Of a stretch of 64,000 nt of DNA, positions 29,044 to 37,808 are shown in pieces (within the stretch, counting starts at the first letter, position 1; every line of letters starts with the position of its first letter). The stretch lies in contig CAYZVO010000003.1 in NCBI GenBank assembly GCA_964481655.1, positions 1 to 64,000 of the forward strand. Reading direction: 5' to 3'. The DNA is from CALDOK01 sp964481655 (GTDB lineage: Bacteria > Myxococcota_A > UBA796 > JAFGLY01). The position numbers and the translations under genes are program-made. Under the pieces are notes generated by a model that worked only from the letters and a program-made list of their open reading frames with translations, was not told the origin of the DNA and did no database searches.

Positions 29044-30480
29044 ATGCTGCTCGAGCTCAAGCAGAGCCTCAAGCTCTCCCAACAGCTGGTCATCACACAG
29101 CAGATCCAGCAGGCCATCAAGCTGCTGCAGCTCACGCACCTCGAGCTGGTCACCGAGGTGCAGCAGGAGATGGTGGAGAACCCCACCCTCGAGGAGCAGC
29201 CCGGTACCACGCCCGATACGGCCGTGCTGAGCGAGATGCGGGACGCCAAGGTCGAGGACCGCTCATCCGAGCAGGAGTCCGGCGCCGACGGCGGTGACAA
29301 GATCGACTGGGAGAGCTTCCTCTCCGGCTACACCTCCAGCAGCCCTCGCACCGGCCCCCGGGTCGCCAACTACGAGGACCTGCCCCCCATCGAGGCCAAC
29401 CTGGTCGCGGCCGACTCCCTGGCCGACCACCTCATGTGGCAGCTGCAGATGCAGAGCGCCACCGACGACGAGCTCGCCGCGGCGCGCACCATCATCCACA
29501 ACCTCGACCACCGGGGCTACCTGACCGTCTCCCTCGAGGCGGTGGCCGAGCAGGCCGACGTGGACATGGACTCCGTCGAGGGCGCGCAGGAGATCGTGCT
29601 GTCCCTCGATCCCCTCGGGGCCGGCGCGCGGGACCTCTCCGAGTGCCTGCTGGTCCAGGCGCGGCTGATGAACCCGGAGGACCCCTTCCTCCCCGAGATC
29701 ATCAAGCGCCACCTGACCAACATCGAGAAGCGCAACTACAACGCCATCGCCAGGGACCTGGGCATCGATCTCGAGGACGCGATCGAGTACCACCGGATGA
29801 TCCAGAAGCTGGAGCCCATCCCCGGTCGCAACTTCGCCTCCACCGATGGCCAGTACATCACGCCCGACATCTACGTGACGAAGATCGGCAACGAGTGGCA
29901 CATCGTGCTCAACGAGGACGGGCTCCCCAAGCTGCGGGTGAGCCCCTACTACGAGCGGCTGCTCAAGGGCGGAAACGCCAGCAAGGAAGACCTCGACTAC
30001 GTCAAGGGCCGCATCCAGTCTGCGGCGTTCCTCATCCAGTCGATCCACCGGCGCCAGCGCACCATCTACCGGGTGATGAAGTCCATCCTCGAGAAGCAGA
30101 TGGACTTCTTCGAGCACGGCGTGTCCCGGCTGCGCCCCATGGTGCTCCGCGACGTGGCCGAGGACATCGGCGTGCACGAGTCCACGGTGTCCCGCGCGAC
30201 CACCAACAAGTACGTGCAATGCCCCCAGGGCGTGCTGGAGCTCAAGTTCTTCTTCAACGCCGCGATCCCCAAGGTCGGCGGCGGTGACGTGGCCTCCGAA
30301 GCCGTCAAGAGCCGGATCCGTCAGCTCATCTCCAAGGAAGATCCGAAGAAGCCCCTGTCCGACCAGGCCCTGGTCGAGCTGCTGCGCGCCGAGGGCCTCA
30401 AGGTGGCCCGCCGCACGGTGGCCAAGTACCGTGACGAGCAGGGCATCCTGCCCTCGTCCAAGCGCAAGAGCGTCTTTTGA
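29044..30480 (+). CDS. rpoN: RNA polymerase sigma-54 factor
   Basis: 478 residues. The start is MLLELKQSLKLSQQLVITQQ, the normal glutamine-rich region I that contacts enhancer-binding proteins; an earlier in-frame Met at 28960 would not fit. Core-binding region and the helix-turn-helix DNA-binding domain follow, and the C-terminal RpoN box is ARRTVAKYR (about 455-463). It directs sigma-54 promoters activated by AAA+ proteins. The gene follows lptB and precedes hpf, as in many proteobacteria. Confidence 0.96.
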   Translation: MLLELKQSLKLSQQLVITQQIQQAIKLLQLTHLELVTEVQQEMVENPTLEEQPGTTPDTAVLSEMRDAKVEDRSSEQESGADGGDKIDWESFLSGYTSSSPRTGPRVANYEDLPPIEANLVAADSLADHLMWQLQMQSATDDELAAARTIIHNLDHRGYLTVSLEAVAEQADVDMDSVEGAQEIVLSLDPLGAGARDLSECLLVQARLMNPEDPFLPEIIKRHLTNIEKRNYNAIARDLGIDLEDAIEYHRMIQKLEPIPGRNFASTDGQYITPDIYVTKIGNEWHIVLNEDGLPKLRVSPYYERLLKGGNASKEDLDYVKGRIQSAAFLIQSIHRRQRTIYRVMKSILEKQMDFFEHGVSRLRPMVLRDVAEDIGVHESTVSRATTNKYVQCPQGVLELKFFFNAAIPKVGGGDVASEAVKSRIRQLISKEDPKKPLSDQALVELLRAEGLKVARRTVAKYRDEQGILPSSKRKSVF

Positions 30481-30567
30481 TCCGACCCACTCGACCACTT
30501 CCCCGGGGAGGGGACATCCTGCCACTGCGCGGCACCGATCCGCGCGTTCAACCCTGAAGGAGACCCG

Positions 30568-30972
30568 ATGCGATTCGAGGTTACGTTCCGGAACACCAAG
30601 ACCACGGATGCAATCGTTCAGCGCGCCGAGCGCAAGTTCGCCAAGGTGGCCAAGCACCTGCGCGAGCCCATCGATGCCCACATGGTGGTCCAGGTGGACA
30701 AGCACCGTCACATGGCAGAGATCAATGTCTCGACGGGGCGTGAGACCTTGAAGGTCCAGGAAGAGACCGACGACATGTACCGCACCATCGATCGGGTGAT
30801 GCACAAGCTCGAGCGGGTCGCGCGGCGTCACAAGGAGCGCATGCAGGACCGCTGGCACCAGAAGGAGGCGCCCGCGGACGGCTTCACGCTGGCCGACGCC
30901 CTCGCCGACGTCGAGGACGCCGACTACGACCTGGACGAGGTCCCCATGACCGAGGAGATCCCGAAGCCCTAG
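30568..30972 (+). CDS. hpf: Ribosome hibernation-promoting factor (HPF/RaiA)
   Basis: 134 residues. The S30AE/HPF core is about residues 1-100 (MRFEVTFRNTKTTDAIVQRA and MAEINVSTGR), with basic residues that bind the decoding centre. The C-terminal ~35 residues are acidic (ADALADVEDADYDLDEVPMT) and unlike the long-HPF dimerisation domain, so it is an extended short form. It shuts down ribosomes in stationary phase. A GGAG ribosome-binding site precedes the ATG. Confidence 0.9.
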   Translation: MRFEVTFRNTKTTDAIVQRAERKFAKVAKHLREPIDAHMVVQVDKHRHMAEINVSTGRETLKVQEETDDMYRTIDRVMHKLERVARRHKERMQDRWHQKEAPADGFTLADALADVEDADYDLDEVPMTEEIPKP

Positions 30973-31041
30973 CCTTCGGCGCACAGCTCCAGCGCGCGCG
31001 GTCCATTCGGCCGCGTGATGCAGCCCACCAGCAGCTCTATT

Positions 31042-31117
31042 CGGTGCCTTGCCTCCCTATTGGGAGTGGCATATTGGGCACCGCTTCCACGGGCCCTGGT
31101 GGGCCATTCTTTCGTGG
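31042..31117 (+). promoter_or_regulatory. Structured 5' leader of metK
   Basis: Two tandem hairpins sit in the 181-base hpf-metK gap. First: CGGTGCC (31042-31048) pairs with GGCACCG (31077-31083); inside, CTCCC (31053-31057) pairs with GGGAG (31062-31066) with loop TATT. Second: CCACG (31087-31091) with CGTGG (31113-31117) around GGCC...GGCC. TTGCCT (31049) and CATATT (31070) inside the first hairpin could instead be part of a promoter. It does not match the SAM-I or SAM-II consensus I know, so any SAM sensing is only a guess. Confidence 0.45.
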
Positions 31118-31153
31118 AGTCGTCTCCCCCGAGCAACAAGAGGAAACAAACAC

Positions 31154-32320
31154 ATGCCGGGTCGCAACTACCTCTTCACCTCCGAGTCCGTTTCCGAAGG
31201 CCACCCCGACAAGATCTGTGACCAGGTCTCCGACGCCATCCTGGACGCCTACCTGGCCGGCGACCCCAACAGCCGCGTGGCCTGCGAGACCCTCGTGAAG
31301 ACCGGCCTGGTGCTCTGCGCCGGCGAGATCACCTCCACCGCCACCGTGGACCACAACAGCATCATCCGTGGTGTCGTCAACGAGATCGGCTTCAACCACA
31401 GCGACACCGGCTTCGACGGCAACACCTGCTCCGTGCAGCTGGCGCTGGTCCCCCAGAGCCCCGACATCTCCCAGGGCGTCACCGCTGGCGACGGCCTCCA
31501 CAAGGAGCAGGGCGCCGGTGACCAGGGCATGATGTTCGGCTACGCCTGCGACGAGACCGACGTCTTCATGCCCATCAGCATCCACTACTCCCACCGCCTG
31601 GTGGAGTACATGGCCGTGCGCCGCAAGGCCGGCGACTGCGACTGGATGCGCGCCGACAGCAAGTCCCAGGTCACCGTCGAGTACGTCGATGACAAGCCCA
31701 CCCGCGTGGACTGCGTCGTCATCTCCACTCAGCACGCCGAGGACATCACCTGGCAGGAGATCCACGACTTCATCGTCGATGAGATCATCCGCAAGGTCAT
31801 CCCCGCGGACCTGATGGACGAGAACACCACCTTCCACGTCAACCCCACGGGCAAGTTCGTCCAGGGCGGCCCCTACGCCGACGCCGGCCTCACCGGCCGC
31901 AAGATCATCGTGGACACCTACGGTGGCCACGGTGCCCACGGTGGTGGCGCCTTCTCCGGCAAGGACCCGTCCAAGGTCGACCGCTCCGCCGCCTACCTCG
32001 GCCGCTACGCCGCCAAGAACCTGGTGGCCGCGGGCGCCTGCGAGAAGTGCCTGGTCCAGCTCGCCTACGCCATCGGCGTCGCCGAGCCCGTCTCCGTGAT
32101 GGTCGACACCTACGGCACCGGCAAGTTCTCCGACGAGAAGCTCGCCGAGTGCGTGCGCGAGATCTTCCCGACCAAGCCCGCCGACATCATCGAGCAGCTC
32201 CAGCTCAAGCGGCCCATCTACCGCCAGACCGCTGCCTACGGGCACTTCGGTCGTGAGCTGCCTGACTTCACCTGGGAAAAGACCGATCGCGTCGAGGCTG
32301 TGAAGTCCTTCCTCGGCTAA
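31154..32320 (+). CDS. metK: S-adenosylmethionine synthetase
   Basis: 388 residues starting MPGRNYLFTSESVSEGHPDK at ATG 31154, with AGAGGAAA just upstream; frames that extend farther 5' have unlike composition. Signatures: SVSEGHPDKICDQVSDAILD, GAGDQGMMFGYACDET and GRKIIVDTYGGHGAHGGGAF. It makes AdoMet from Met and ATP in the cytosol. It is preceded by a structured leader and followed by a strong inverted repeat and then sucCD. Confidence 0.96.
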   Translation: MPGRNYLFTSESVSEGHPDKICDQVSDAILDAYLAGDPNSRVACETLVKTGLVLCAGEITSTATVDHNSIIRGVVNEIGFNHSDTGFDGNTCSVQLALVPQSPDISQGVTAGDGLHKEQGAGDQGMMFGYACDETDVFMPISIHYSHRLVEYMAVRRKAGDCDWMRADSKSQVTVEYVDDKPTRVDCVVISTQHAEDITWQEIHDFIVDEIIRKVIPADLMDENTTFHVNPTGKFVQGGPYADAGLTGRKIIVDTYGGHGAHGGGAFSGKDPSKVDRSAAYLGRYAAKNLVAAGACEKCLVQLAYAIGVAEPVSVMVDTYGTGKFSDEKLAECVREIFPTKPADIIEQLQLKRPIYRQTAAYGHFGRELPDFTWEKTDRVEAVKSFLG

Positions 32321-32335
32321 GGGAAACCCCAGCGG

Positions 32336-32381
32336 GAGGCCAGCATCGCGAGGTCGTAACGGTCCACGCGTCGCTGGCCTC
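32336..32381 (+). promoter_or_regulatory. Large inverted repeat between metK and sucC
   Basis: GAGGCCAGC (32336-32344) and GCTGGCCTC (32373-32381), perfect 9 bp, with inner CGCG (32347-32350) pairing CGCG (32367-32370). The loop is 16 bases and only two T follow. This could be the metK terminator without U-tract, or a leader of sucC. Confidence 0.5.
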
Positions 32382-32426
32382 TTGGTCCATCTGGCGACCA
32401 GCATCCTCCCTGCATCAGGAGTGACC

Positions 32427-33671
<1,245 letters not shown>

Positions 33672-33673
33672 TC

Positions 33674-34564
33674 ATGGCCATCCTCGTCAACGAGAACACT
33701 CGCGTCGTGGTCCAGGGCATCACCGGTGGTGCCGGCAGCTTCCACGCCTCCCAGATGCTCGACTACGGCACCAAGCTCGTCGCCGGCGTCACCCCGGGCA
33801 AGGGCGGCCAGCGCTTCGAGGGCAAGGTGCCCGTCTTCCACTGCGTCCAGGACGCGGTGGAGCAGACCGGCGCCAACGCCTCGGTCATCTTCGTGCCGCC
33901 GCCGTTCGCGGCCGACGCCATCATGGAGGCCGTGGATGCCGGCATCGAGCTGGTCATCCCGATCACCGAAGGCGTCCCGGTCAACGACATGATCAAGGCC
34001 TGGGCCTTCGTCAAGGCCCACGGCGCGCGTATGGTCGGCCCCAACTGCCCCGGCGTCATCACCCCCGGCGCCCGGGCCAAGCTCGGCATCATGCCCGGCC
34101 ACATCCACAAGCCCGGCCGCATCGGCGTGGTCTCCCGCTCAGGCACCCTGACCTACGAGGCCGTGGGCCAGCTCTCCGAGCTGGGGCTCGGCCAGTCCAC
34201 CTGCGTGGGCATGGGCGGCGACCCCATCGTGGGCACCCGCTTCATCGACGCCCTCGAGCTGTTCCAGGCCGACGACGACACCGACGCCGTCATCATGATC
34301 GGCGAGATCGGTGGCTCGGCCGAAGAAGAGGCCGCCGCCTGGATGCAGGAGCACATGACCAAGCCCGTGGTCTCCTTCATCGCCGGCGCCACGGCCCCTC
34401 CGGGACGCCGCATGGGTCACGCCGGCGCCATCATCTCCGGTGGCAAGGGCACCGCCGAGGACAAGTTCCAGGCCCTGGAGGCCGCGGGCGCCGCCGTCGT
34501 GCGCTCCCCCGCCGACATGGGCCGTCGTATGCAGGAGCTCCTCCGGGAGCACAAGCTCATCTAG
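33674..34564 (+). CDS. sucD: Succinyl-CoA synthetase, alpha subunit
   Basis: 296 residues. CoA-binding N-terminus NTRVVVQGITGGAGSFHASQ; the phosphohistidine is H249 in MGHAGAIISGGKGTAEDK. It is 2 bases downstream of sucC. The pair is a TCA-cycle enzyme, placed next to ndk, whose product interconverts the nucleotide it makes. Normal length. Confidence 0.96.
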   Translation: MAILVNENTRVVVQGITGGAGSFHASQMLDYGTKLVAGVTPGKGGQRFEGKVPVFHCVQDAVEQTGANASVIFVPPPFAADAIMEAVDAGIELVIPITEGVPVNDMIKAWAFVKAHGARMVGPNCPGVITPGARAKLGIMPGHIHKPGRIGVVSRSGTLTYEAVGQLSELGLGQSTCVGMGGDPIVGTRFIDALELFQADDDTDAVIMIGEIGGSAEEEAAAWMQEHMTKPVVSFIAGATAPPGRRMGHAGAIISGGKGTAEDKFQALEAAGAAVVRSPADMGRRMQELLREHKLI

Positions 34565-34582
34565 CAGTTGCAGGAGTCCACC

Positions 34583-34996
34583 ATGGAGCGCACCTTCTCC
34601 ATCATCAAGCCCAACGCCGTCCGCAAGGGCGTCATCGGTCCCATCGTCGCCCGCTTCGAGGAAGAGGGCCTGAAGATCGCCGCGATGCGCATGATCCACA
34701 TGTCCCGCGCCGAGGTCGAAGGGTTCTACGCCGAGCACATCGGCAAGCCCTTCTTCGAGGGGCTGGCGGCCTTCATGACCTCCGGGCCCTGCGTGGTCCT
34801 GGTGCTCGAGGGCGAGGGCGCCATCCTGCGCAACCGTGAGATCATGGGCGCCACCAACCCGGCCAACGCGGCCGAGGGCACCCTGCGCAAGCTGTACGCC
34901 GACAGCCTCACCGAGAACGCGGTGCATGGCTCCGACGCTCCGGAGAGCGCGGCCCGTGAGATCGCGTGGTTCTTCCCGGCCTCGCAGGTCTTCTAG
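34583..34996 (+). CDS. ndk: Nucleoside diphosphate kinase
   Basis: 137 residues. MERTFSIIKPNAVRKGVIGP, NAVHGSDAPESAAREIAWFF and the phospho-acceptor H115 in NAVHGSD are the family hallmarks. The start is the ATG after AGGAG (34572-34576). It equilibrates NTP pools by phosphate transfer. Cotranscription with sucCD is likely (18 bases apart). Confidence 0.96.
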   Translation: MERTFSIIKPNAVRKGVIGPIVARFEEEGLKIAAMRMIHMSRAEVEGFYAEHIGKPFFEGLAAFMTSGPCVVLVLEGEGAILRNREIMGATNPANAAEGTLRKLYADSLTENAVHGSDAPESAAREIAWFFPASQVF

Positions 34997-35007
34997 GCTC
35001 GAAACGA

Positions 35008-35027
35008 CACAGAGTGCACCCTCTGTG
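35008..35027 (+). promoter_or_regulatory. Inverted repeat after ndk
   Basis: CACAGAG (35008-35014), loop TGCACC, CTCTGTG (35021-35027): a perfect 7-bp hairpin 11 bases after the ndk stop and without a U-tract. It may end or stabilise the sucCD-ndk transcript. Confidence 0.4.
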
Positions 35028-35092
35028 GTGCCGATGACCACGCGCCCTGCGGCGACGGTGGTATGGTCGTGGTGTCGATGAACGGAGGCAGC

Positions 35093-35893
35093 ATGGCCGA
35101 GCAGAAGCAGGAAGCGTGGCACCTCACCCTGAGCGTACACCGCGAGCTGTTCGATCAAGTGGTCGCGGGGGTCTTGCCCATCAAGGTGGGCAAGGGCCGC
35201 TTCCACATGCTGCGGGACGTGCGCGGCGCAGTGGCCCGGCTCGAGGTGCGCCAGAAGGTCCGTGGCCTGCTCGAGGACCGGCACCCGCCCCAGGTGGTCT
35301 CCCGGGCCCGTGAGCGCGCTGTGGGCGCCTGGCGCAGCCGTCGCGAGGATGTCCACAAGCGCATCGACGAGCTGCTGCACGTCGAGGGTGAGTGGAAGGT
35401 CCAGATCGACCAGGATGGCTCCAACCTGCGCTACGGCCACCAGAGCGTCGGCCTCGAGGCGCGGGTGCGCCTGAGCGCCGAAGGCTCCGCCCAGATCATG
35501 GGTGAAGGCCTCGAGCTGCCCTTCGCCCTGCACAAGTTCCTGGCCGCCAGCCTCGAGCTCGGCAACATCCACTACGACCGTGGCCGCCGCGCCATCGTCG
35601 GCGAGGTCGGCAGGCCGGTGGTGGACCTGGGTGAGCACGTGCTGCTGCAGCTGGCCAGCCAGGGCCTCGAGCTGGCGCTCGAGAAGCAGCTGTTCCGGGT
35701 CAACCCCGTGACCATCCTGGCCCGCGAGCAGGTCGAGGGCATGGTCACCCCCGCGGCCGAGGGCCTCAAGCTCCAGATGGGGGTCGAGGACATGGCGCTG
35801 CAGGTGGACGACAGCACCATCACCTTGAAGGCCCGCTTCGGCTTCACCCAGCGGCAGATCGACAAGGACGAAGAACCCGCGCAGATCGGCTAA
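35093..35893 (+). CDS. Hypothetical protein, all-beta with DUF4403-like flavour
   Basis: 266 residues; GGAGG sits 4 bases before ATG 35093. No signal peptide. It has a Leu/Val-rich alternating pattern (HLTLSVHRELFDQVVAGVLP; VGKGRFHMLRDVRGAVARLE) and basic helices (RERAVGAWRSRREDVHKRID). Its C-terminal half repeats V-x-L alternation like lipid-binding beta structures, but I do not recognise a family. It converges with the signal-peptidase-like gene with overlapping stop codons. Function unknown. Confidence 0.7.
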   Translation: MAEQKQEAWHLTLSVHRELFDQVVAGVLPIKVGKGRFHMLRDVRGAVARLEVRQKVRGLLEDRHPPQVVSRARERAVGAWRSRREDVHKRIDELLHVEGEWKVQIDQDGSNLRYGHQSVGLEARVRLSAEGSAQIMGEGLELPFALHKFLAASLELGNIHYDRGRRAIVGEVGRPVVDLGEHVLLQLASQGLELALEKQLFRVNPVTILAREQVEGMVTPAAEGLKLQMGVEDMALQVDDSTITLKARFGFTQRQIDKDEEPAQIG

Positions 35894-36546
35894 CGCCGGG
35901 GCAGCTTGTCCTTCAGCTCCTCGGGCACCTGGTAGGGGAGCTCCGGGATCTCGGGTCGCACGGTCTGGCGCGGCTTGAACAGGGCCGAGCGCCACACGTC
36001 GGCGGGGCCGATGCGCAGGTGGACCTTCTCGACCGCGGCGTCGGGGATCGGCCCCCAGCTGCGGGAGTCCAACGCCACGTCCCGGTGGTCGGCCACCAGG
36101 TAGAGCTGCTCGGCGGGCACTGTGCTCGGATCGATGCGCAGTCGGGTGCTGTCGAGGGAGACCGCGAGCAGCCAGGCGCTGTTCTCCATCAGGATCAGCT
36201 CGCCATCGCGATCGCCCATGACCACGTGCTTCAGGGCCTGGTCATCGAGGCGGGGCTGGTGGGCACGGAAGCCGATGCGCTGCCCCGGCTCCGCCAGCAC
36301 GCGTCGCAGCACCCAGCGCTCGGCGTCGAGGGGGTCCTGCAGCCGCACCACGTCGCCCAGGTGGGCCTCTCCGGGGCCCAGCAGCACCCAGTCCCCCGGC
36401 GCGATGGAGGGCGCCATGTCGTCGCTGGCGACCCGCACGAGGTGGTAGCCGGCCAGCGCCGCGTAGCCCACGACGGCGCCCGCCATCGCCAGCACGGAGA
36501 GCGCTGCGAAGGCGAGGGGGCGGAGGCGGGGGCGAAGTGGAGGCAT
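35890..36546 (-). CDS. Signal peptidase I-like membrane protein lacking catalytic Ser/Lys
   Basis: 218 residues. One N-terminal membrane helix (about 11-33) precedes an S26-like beta domain: the typical Ser-Met box reads ASDDMAPSIAPGDWVL (D43 where Ser is expected), the Lys box reads WVLRRVLAEPGQRI (R81 where Lys is expected), and the DNRDNSNDSRYWG-type box is ADHRDVALDSRSWGPIP. It keeps the fold but not the Ser/Lys dyad, so cleavage activity is doubtful; a sequencing error would have to hit both sites. The start is ATG 36546. Real LepB must be elsewhere. Confidence 0.78.
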   Translation of the reverse strand: MPPLRPRLRPLAFAALSVLAMAGAVVGYAALAGYHLVRVASDDMAPSIAPGDWVLLGPGEAHLGDVVRLQDPLDAERWVLRRVLAEPGQRIGFRAHQPRLDDQALKHVVMGDRDGELILMENSAWLLAVSLDSTRLRIDPSTVPAEQLYLVADHRDVALDSRSWGPIPDAAVEKVHLRIGPADVWRSALFKPRQTVRPEIPELPYQVPEELKDKLPRR

Positions 36547-36600
36547 GGTGGGAGGGTATCAGGGCCGCCAGCGTCGCGCGCGGGGCCGTCCTCCGCCGCG

Positions 36601-36819
36601 CTACTCGTCTTCTTCTTCGATCACGCTCAGGGGATCGTAGTGGACCGGCTGTGGGCCGGCGGTGATGCCCGCGAGATCCGGATCGATGCCGGCTTCGGTG
36701 TCGCGGCCTTGCTCGCGAGCGGCTTTGCGGGCGGCCTTGCGCGCGGCCTTGGCCTGGGCCTTGTCGAGCTTTCGGGCCTCGTTGTTGCGCTTCTGCACGC
36801 TTGGGCGTGACTTCGCCAT
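36601..36819 (-). CDS. Small K/R/A-rich protein with acidic tail
   Basis: 72 residues; ATG at 36819 has a strong GGAGGT 3 bases upstream. Residues 1-38 are basic and helical (MAKSRPSVQKRNNEARKLDK then AQAKAARKAARKAAREQG); the tail is acidic (SVIEEEDE). No family recognised; the composition suggests nucleic-acid or ribosome binding. It is divergent from the RRM gene and resembles the small protein at 37617-37808. Confidence 0.75.
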   Translation of the reverse strand: MAKSRPSVQKRNNEARKLDKAQAKAARKAARKAAREQGRDTEAGIDPDLAGITAGPQPVHYDPLSVIEEEDE

Positions 36820-37116
36820 GGGACCTCCAAGATGGGAACCCGGGCCTATAGTCCGTTTCGGGCGCTCCGTCGGGTCGGTGGCCCCTCACCGTTGGTGGCA
36901 CTCTTCGAGGGGAGTGTCACGAGTAGTTGGCCTCGGGCCGTTGCTGGGCTATCTAGGCGGTGCTTTCGAACGCAGACTCTCCCTCACGTCCTTTCTTCGA
37001 GAGTCCGTTCACGTGAGACCTGTGTGAGAGATGGCCGCATCGGCCGAAGAGCGACCGGCGCTGGGTGCCGGGAATCAAGGGCCAGCCGCCCAGGAACGGC
37101 GGCTGACCGAACCTGA

Positions 37117-37443
37117 ATGAGTGATGACATGGCGAACAAGGTGTTTGTGGGTGGCCTGGCTTGGGCTACGGACGATGAGGGCCTCCGGGCCGCCTTCGAG
37201 CAGTACGGCGAGATCACCGAAGCGGTGGTCATCAAGGATCGCGACACGGGCCGCTCCCGCGGCTTCGGTTTCGTGAGCTTCACCTCCTCCGAGGCGAAGG
37301 ACGCGGCGATCGCTGGCATGGACGGCAAGGACCTCGACGGCCGCAACCTGCGCGTCAACGAAGCCGCCGACCGGCCCCCCCGCCGTGGTGGCGGCGGTGG
37401 TTTCCGCGGCGGTGGCGGCGGTGGCCGCGGCGGTCGCTGGTAA
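37117..37443 (+). CDS. RRM-type glycine-rich RNA-binding protein
   Basis: 108 residues: one RRM (about 8-85) with RNP2 VFVGGL (9-14) and RNP1 RGFGFVSF (48-55), then a Gly/Arg tail (RRGGGGGFRGGGGGG) ending GRGGRW. Such proteins are cold-induced RNA chaperones in bacteria. ATG 37117 is used; ATG 37129 (MANKVFVGGL) is possible. The 297-base gap upstream (36820-37116) holds no other gene; it includes GTGGCACTC...GAGTGTCAC, a possible leader hairpin, as for cold-shock mRNAs. Confidence 0.93.
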   Translation: MSDDMANKVFVGGLAWATDDEGLRAAFEQYGEITEAVVIKDRDTGRSRGFGFVSFTSSEAKDAAIAGMDGKDLDGRNLRVNEAADRPPRRGGGGGFRGGGGGGRGGRW

Positions 37444-37475
37444 CAGCGCACGACAGAAGCATTTCCGGAGGCTGC

Positions 37476-37485
37476 NNNNNNNNNN
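37476..37485. other. Assembly gap (10 N) followed by poly-G
   Basis: Ten N bases with long G runs to the right (37486-37530 and 37554-37562). The region 37444-37616 has no reliable sequence; any gene features there are uncertain. Confidence 0.95.
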
Positions 37486-37616
37486 GGGTGGGGGGGGGGG
37501 GGGGGGGGGGGGGCGGGGGGGGGGTGGTCAACCGGCCCACCACCGCGCGTTGGGGGGGGGGGGGCGGCGCGCGGGGCCCCCCCGCGTCTCTTCGTGTCTA
37601 CGTGGAGGTGACCAAC

Positions 37617-37808
37617 ATGGCACGCAAGCCGAACTACCGCTTCGAGCGGTACCAGCGAGACAAGAACCGGGCCGCCAAGAAAGAAGCCAAGCGCGCCGAG
37701 CGCGCCGCCCGCCGGGCCGAGAAGGCCGCTGCGCAGAAGGGCGAGGACGAGGGCACCACCGTGGATGAGCCCGTCGAGGCGCCCGCCGAGGAGCCCAGCG
37801 AAGGCTAG
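37617..37808 (+). CDS. Small basic/acidic protein
   Basis: 63 residues; ATG 37617 follows GGAGG. Basic N-terminus (MARKPNYRFERYQRDKNRAA then KKEAKRAERAARRAEKAA) and acidic C-terminus (VEAPAEEPSEG). It is like the 72-residue protein on the other side of the RRM gene. Function unknown; RNA or ribosome association is a guess. Its TAG overlaps the stop of the convergent sulfatase-TPR gene in a CTAG. Confidence 0.75.
   Translation: MARKPNYRFERYQRDKNRAAKKEAKRAERAARRAEKAAAQKGEDEGTTVDEPVEAPAEEPSEG

Noticed and set aside
31064..31083. Sigma-54 promoter TGGCA...GCAC upstream of metK
   Set aside because: The GG and GC doublets are not at the required 10-base spacing.
31042..31117. SAM-I or SAM-II riboswitch upstream of metK
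   Set aside because: The conserved SAM-I and SAM-II core sequences are not present in the hairpins; only generic stems are seen.
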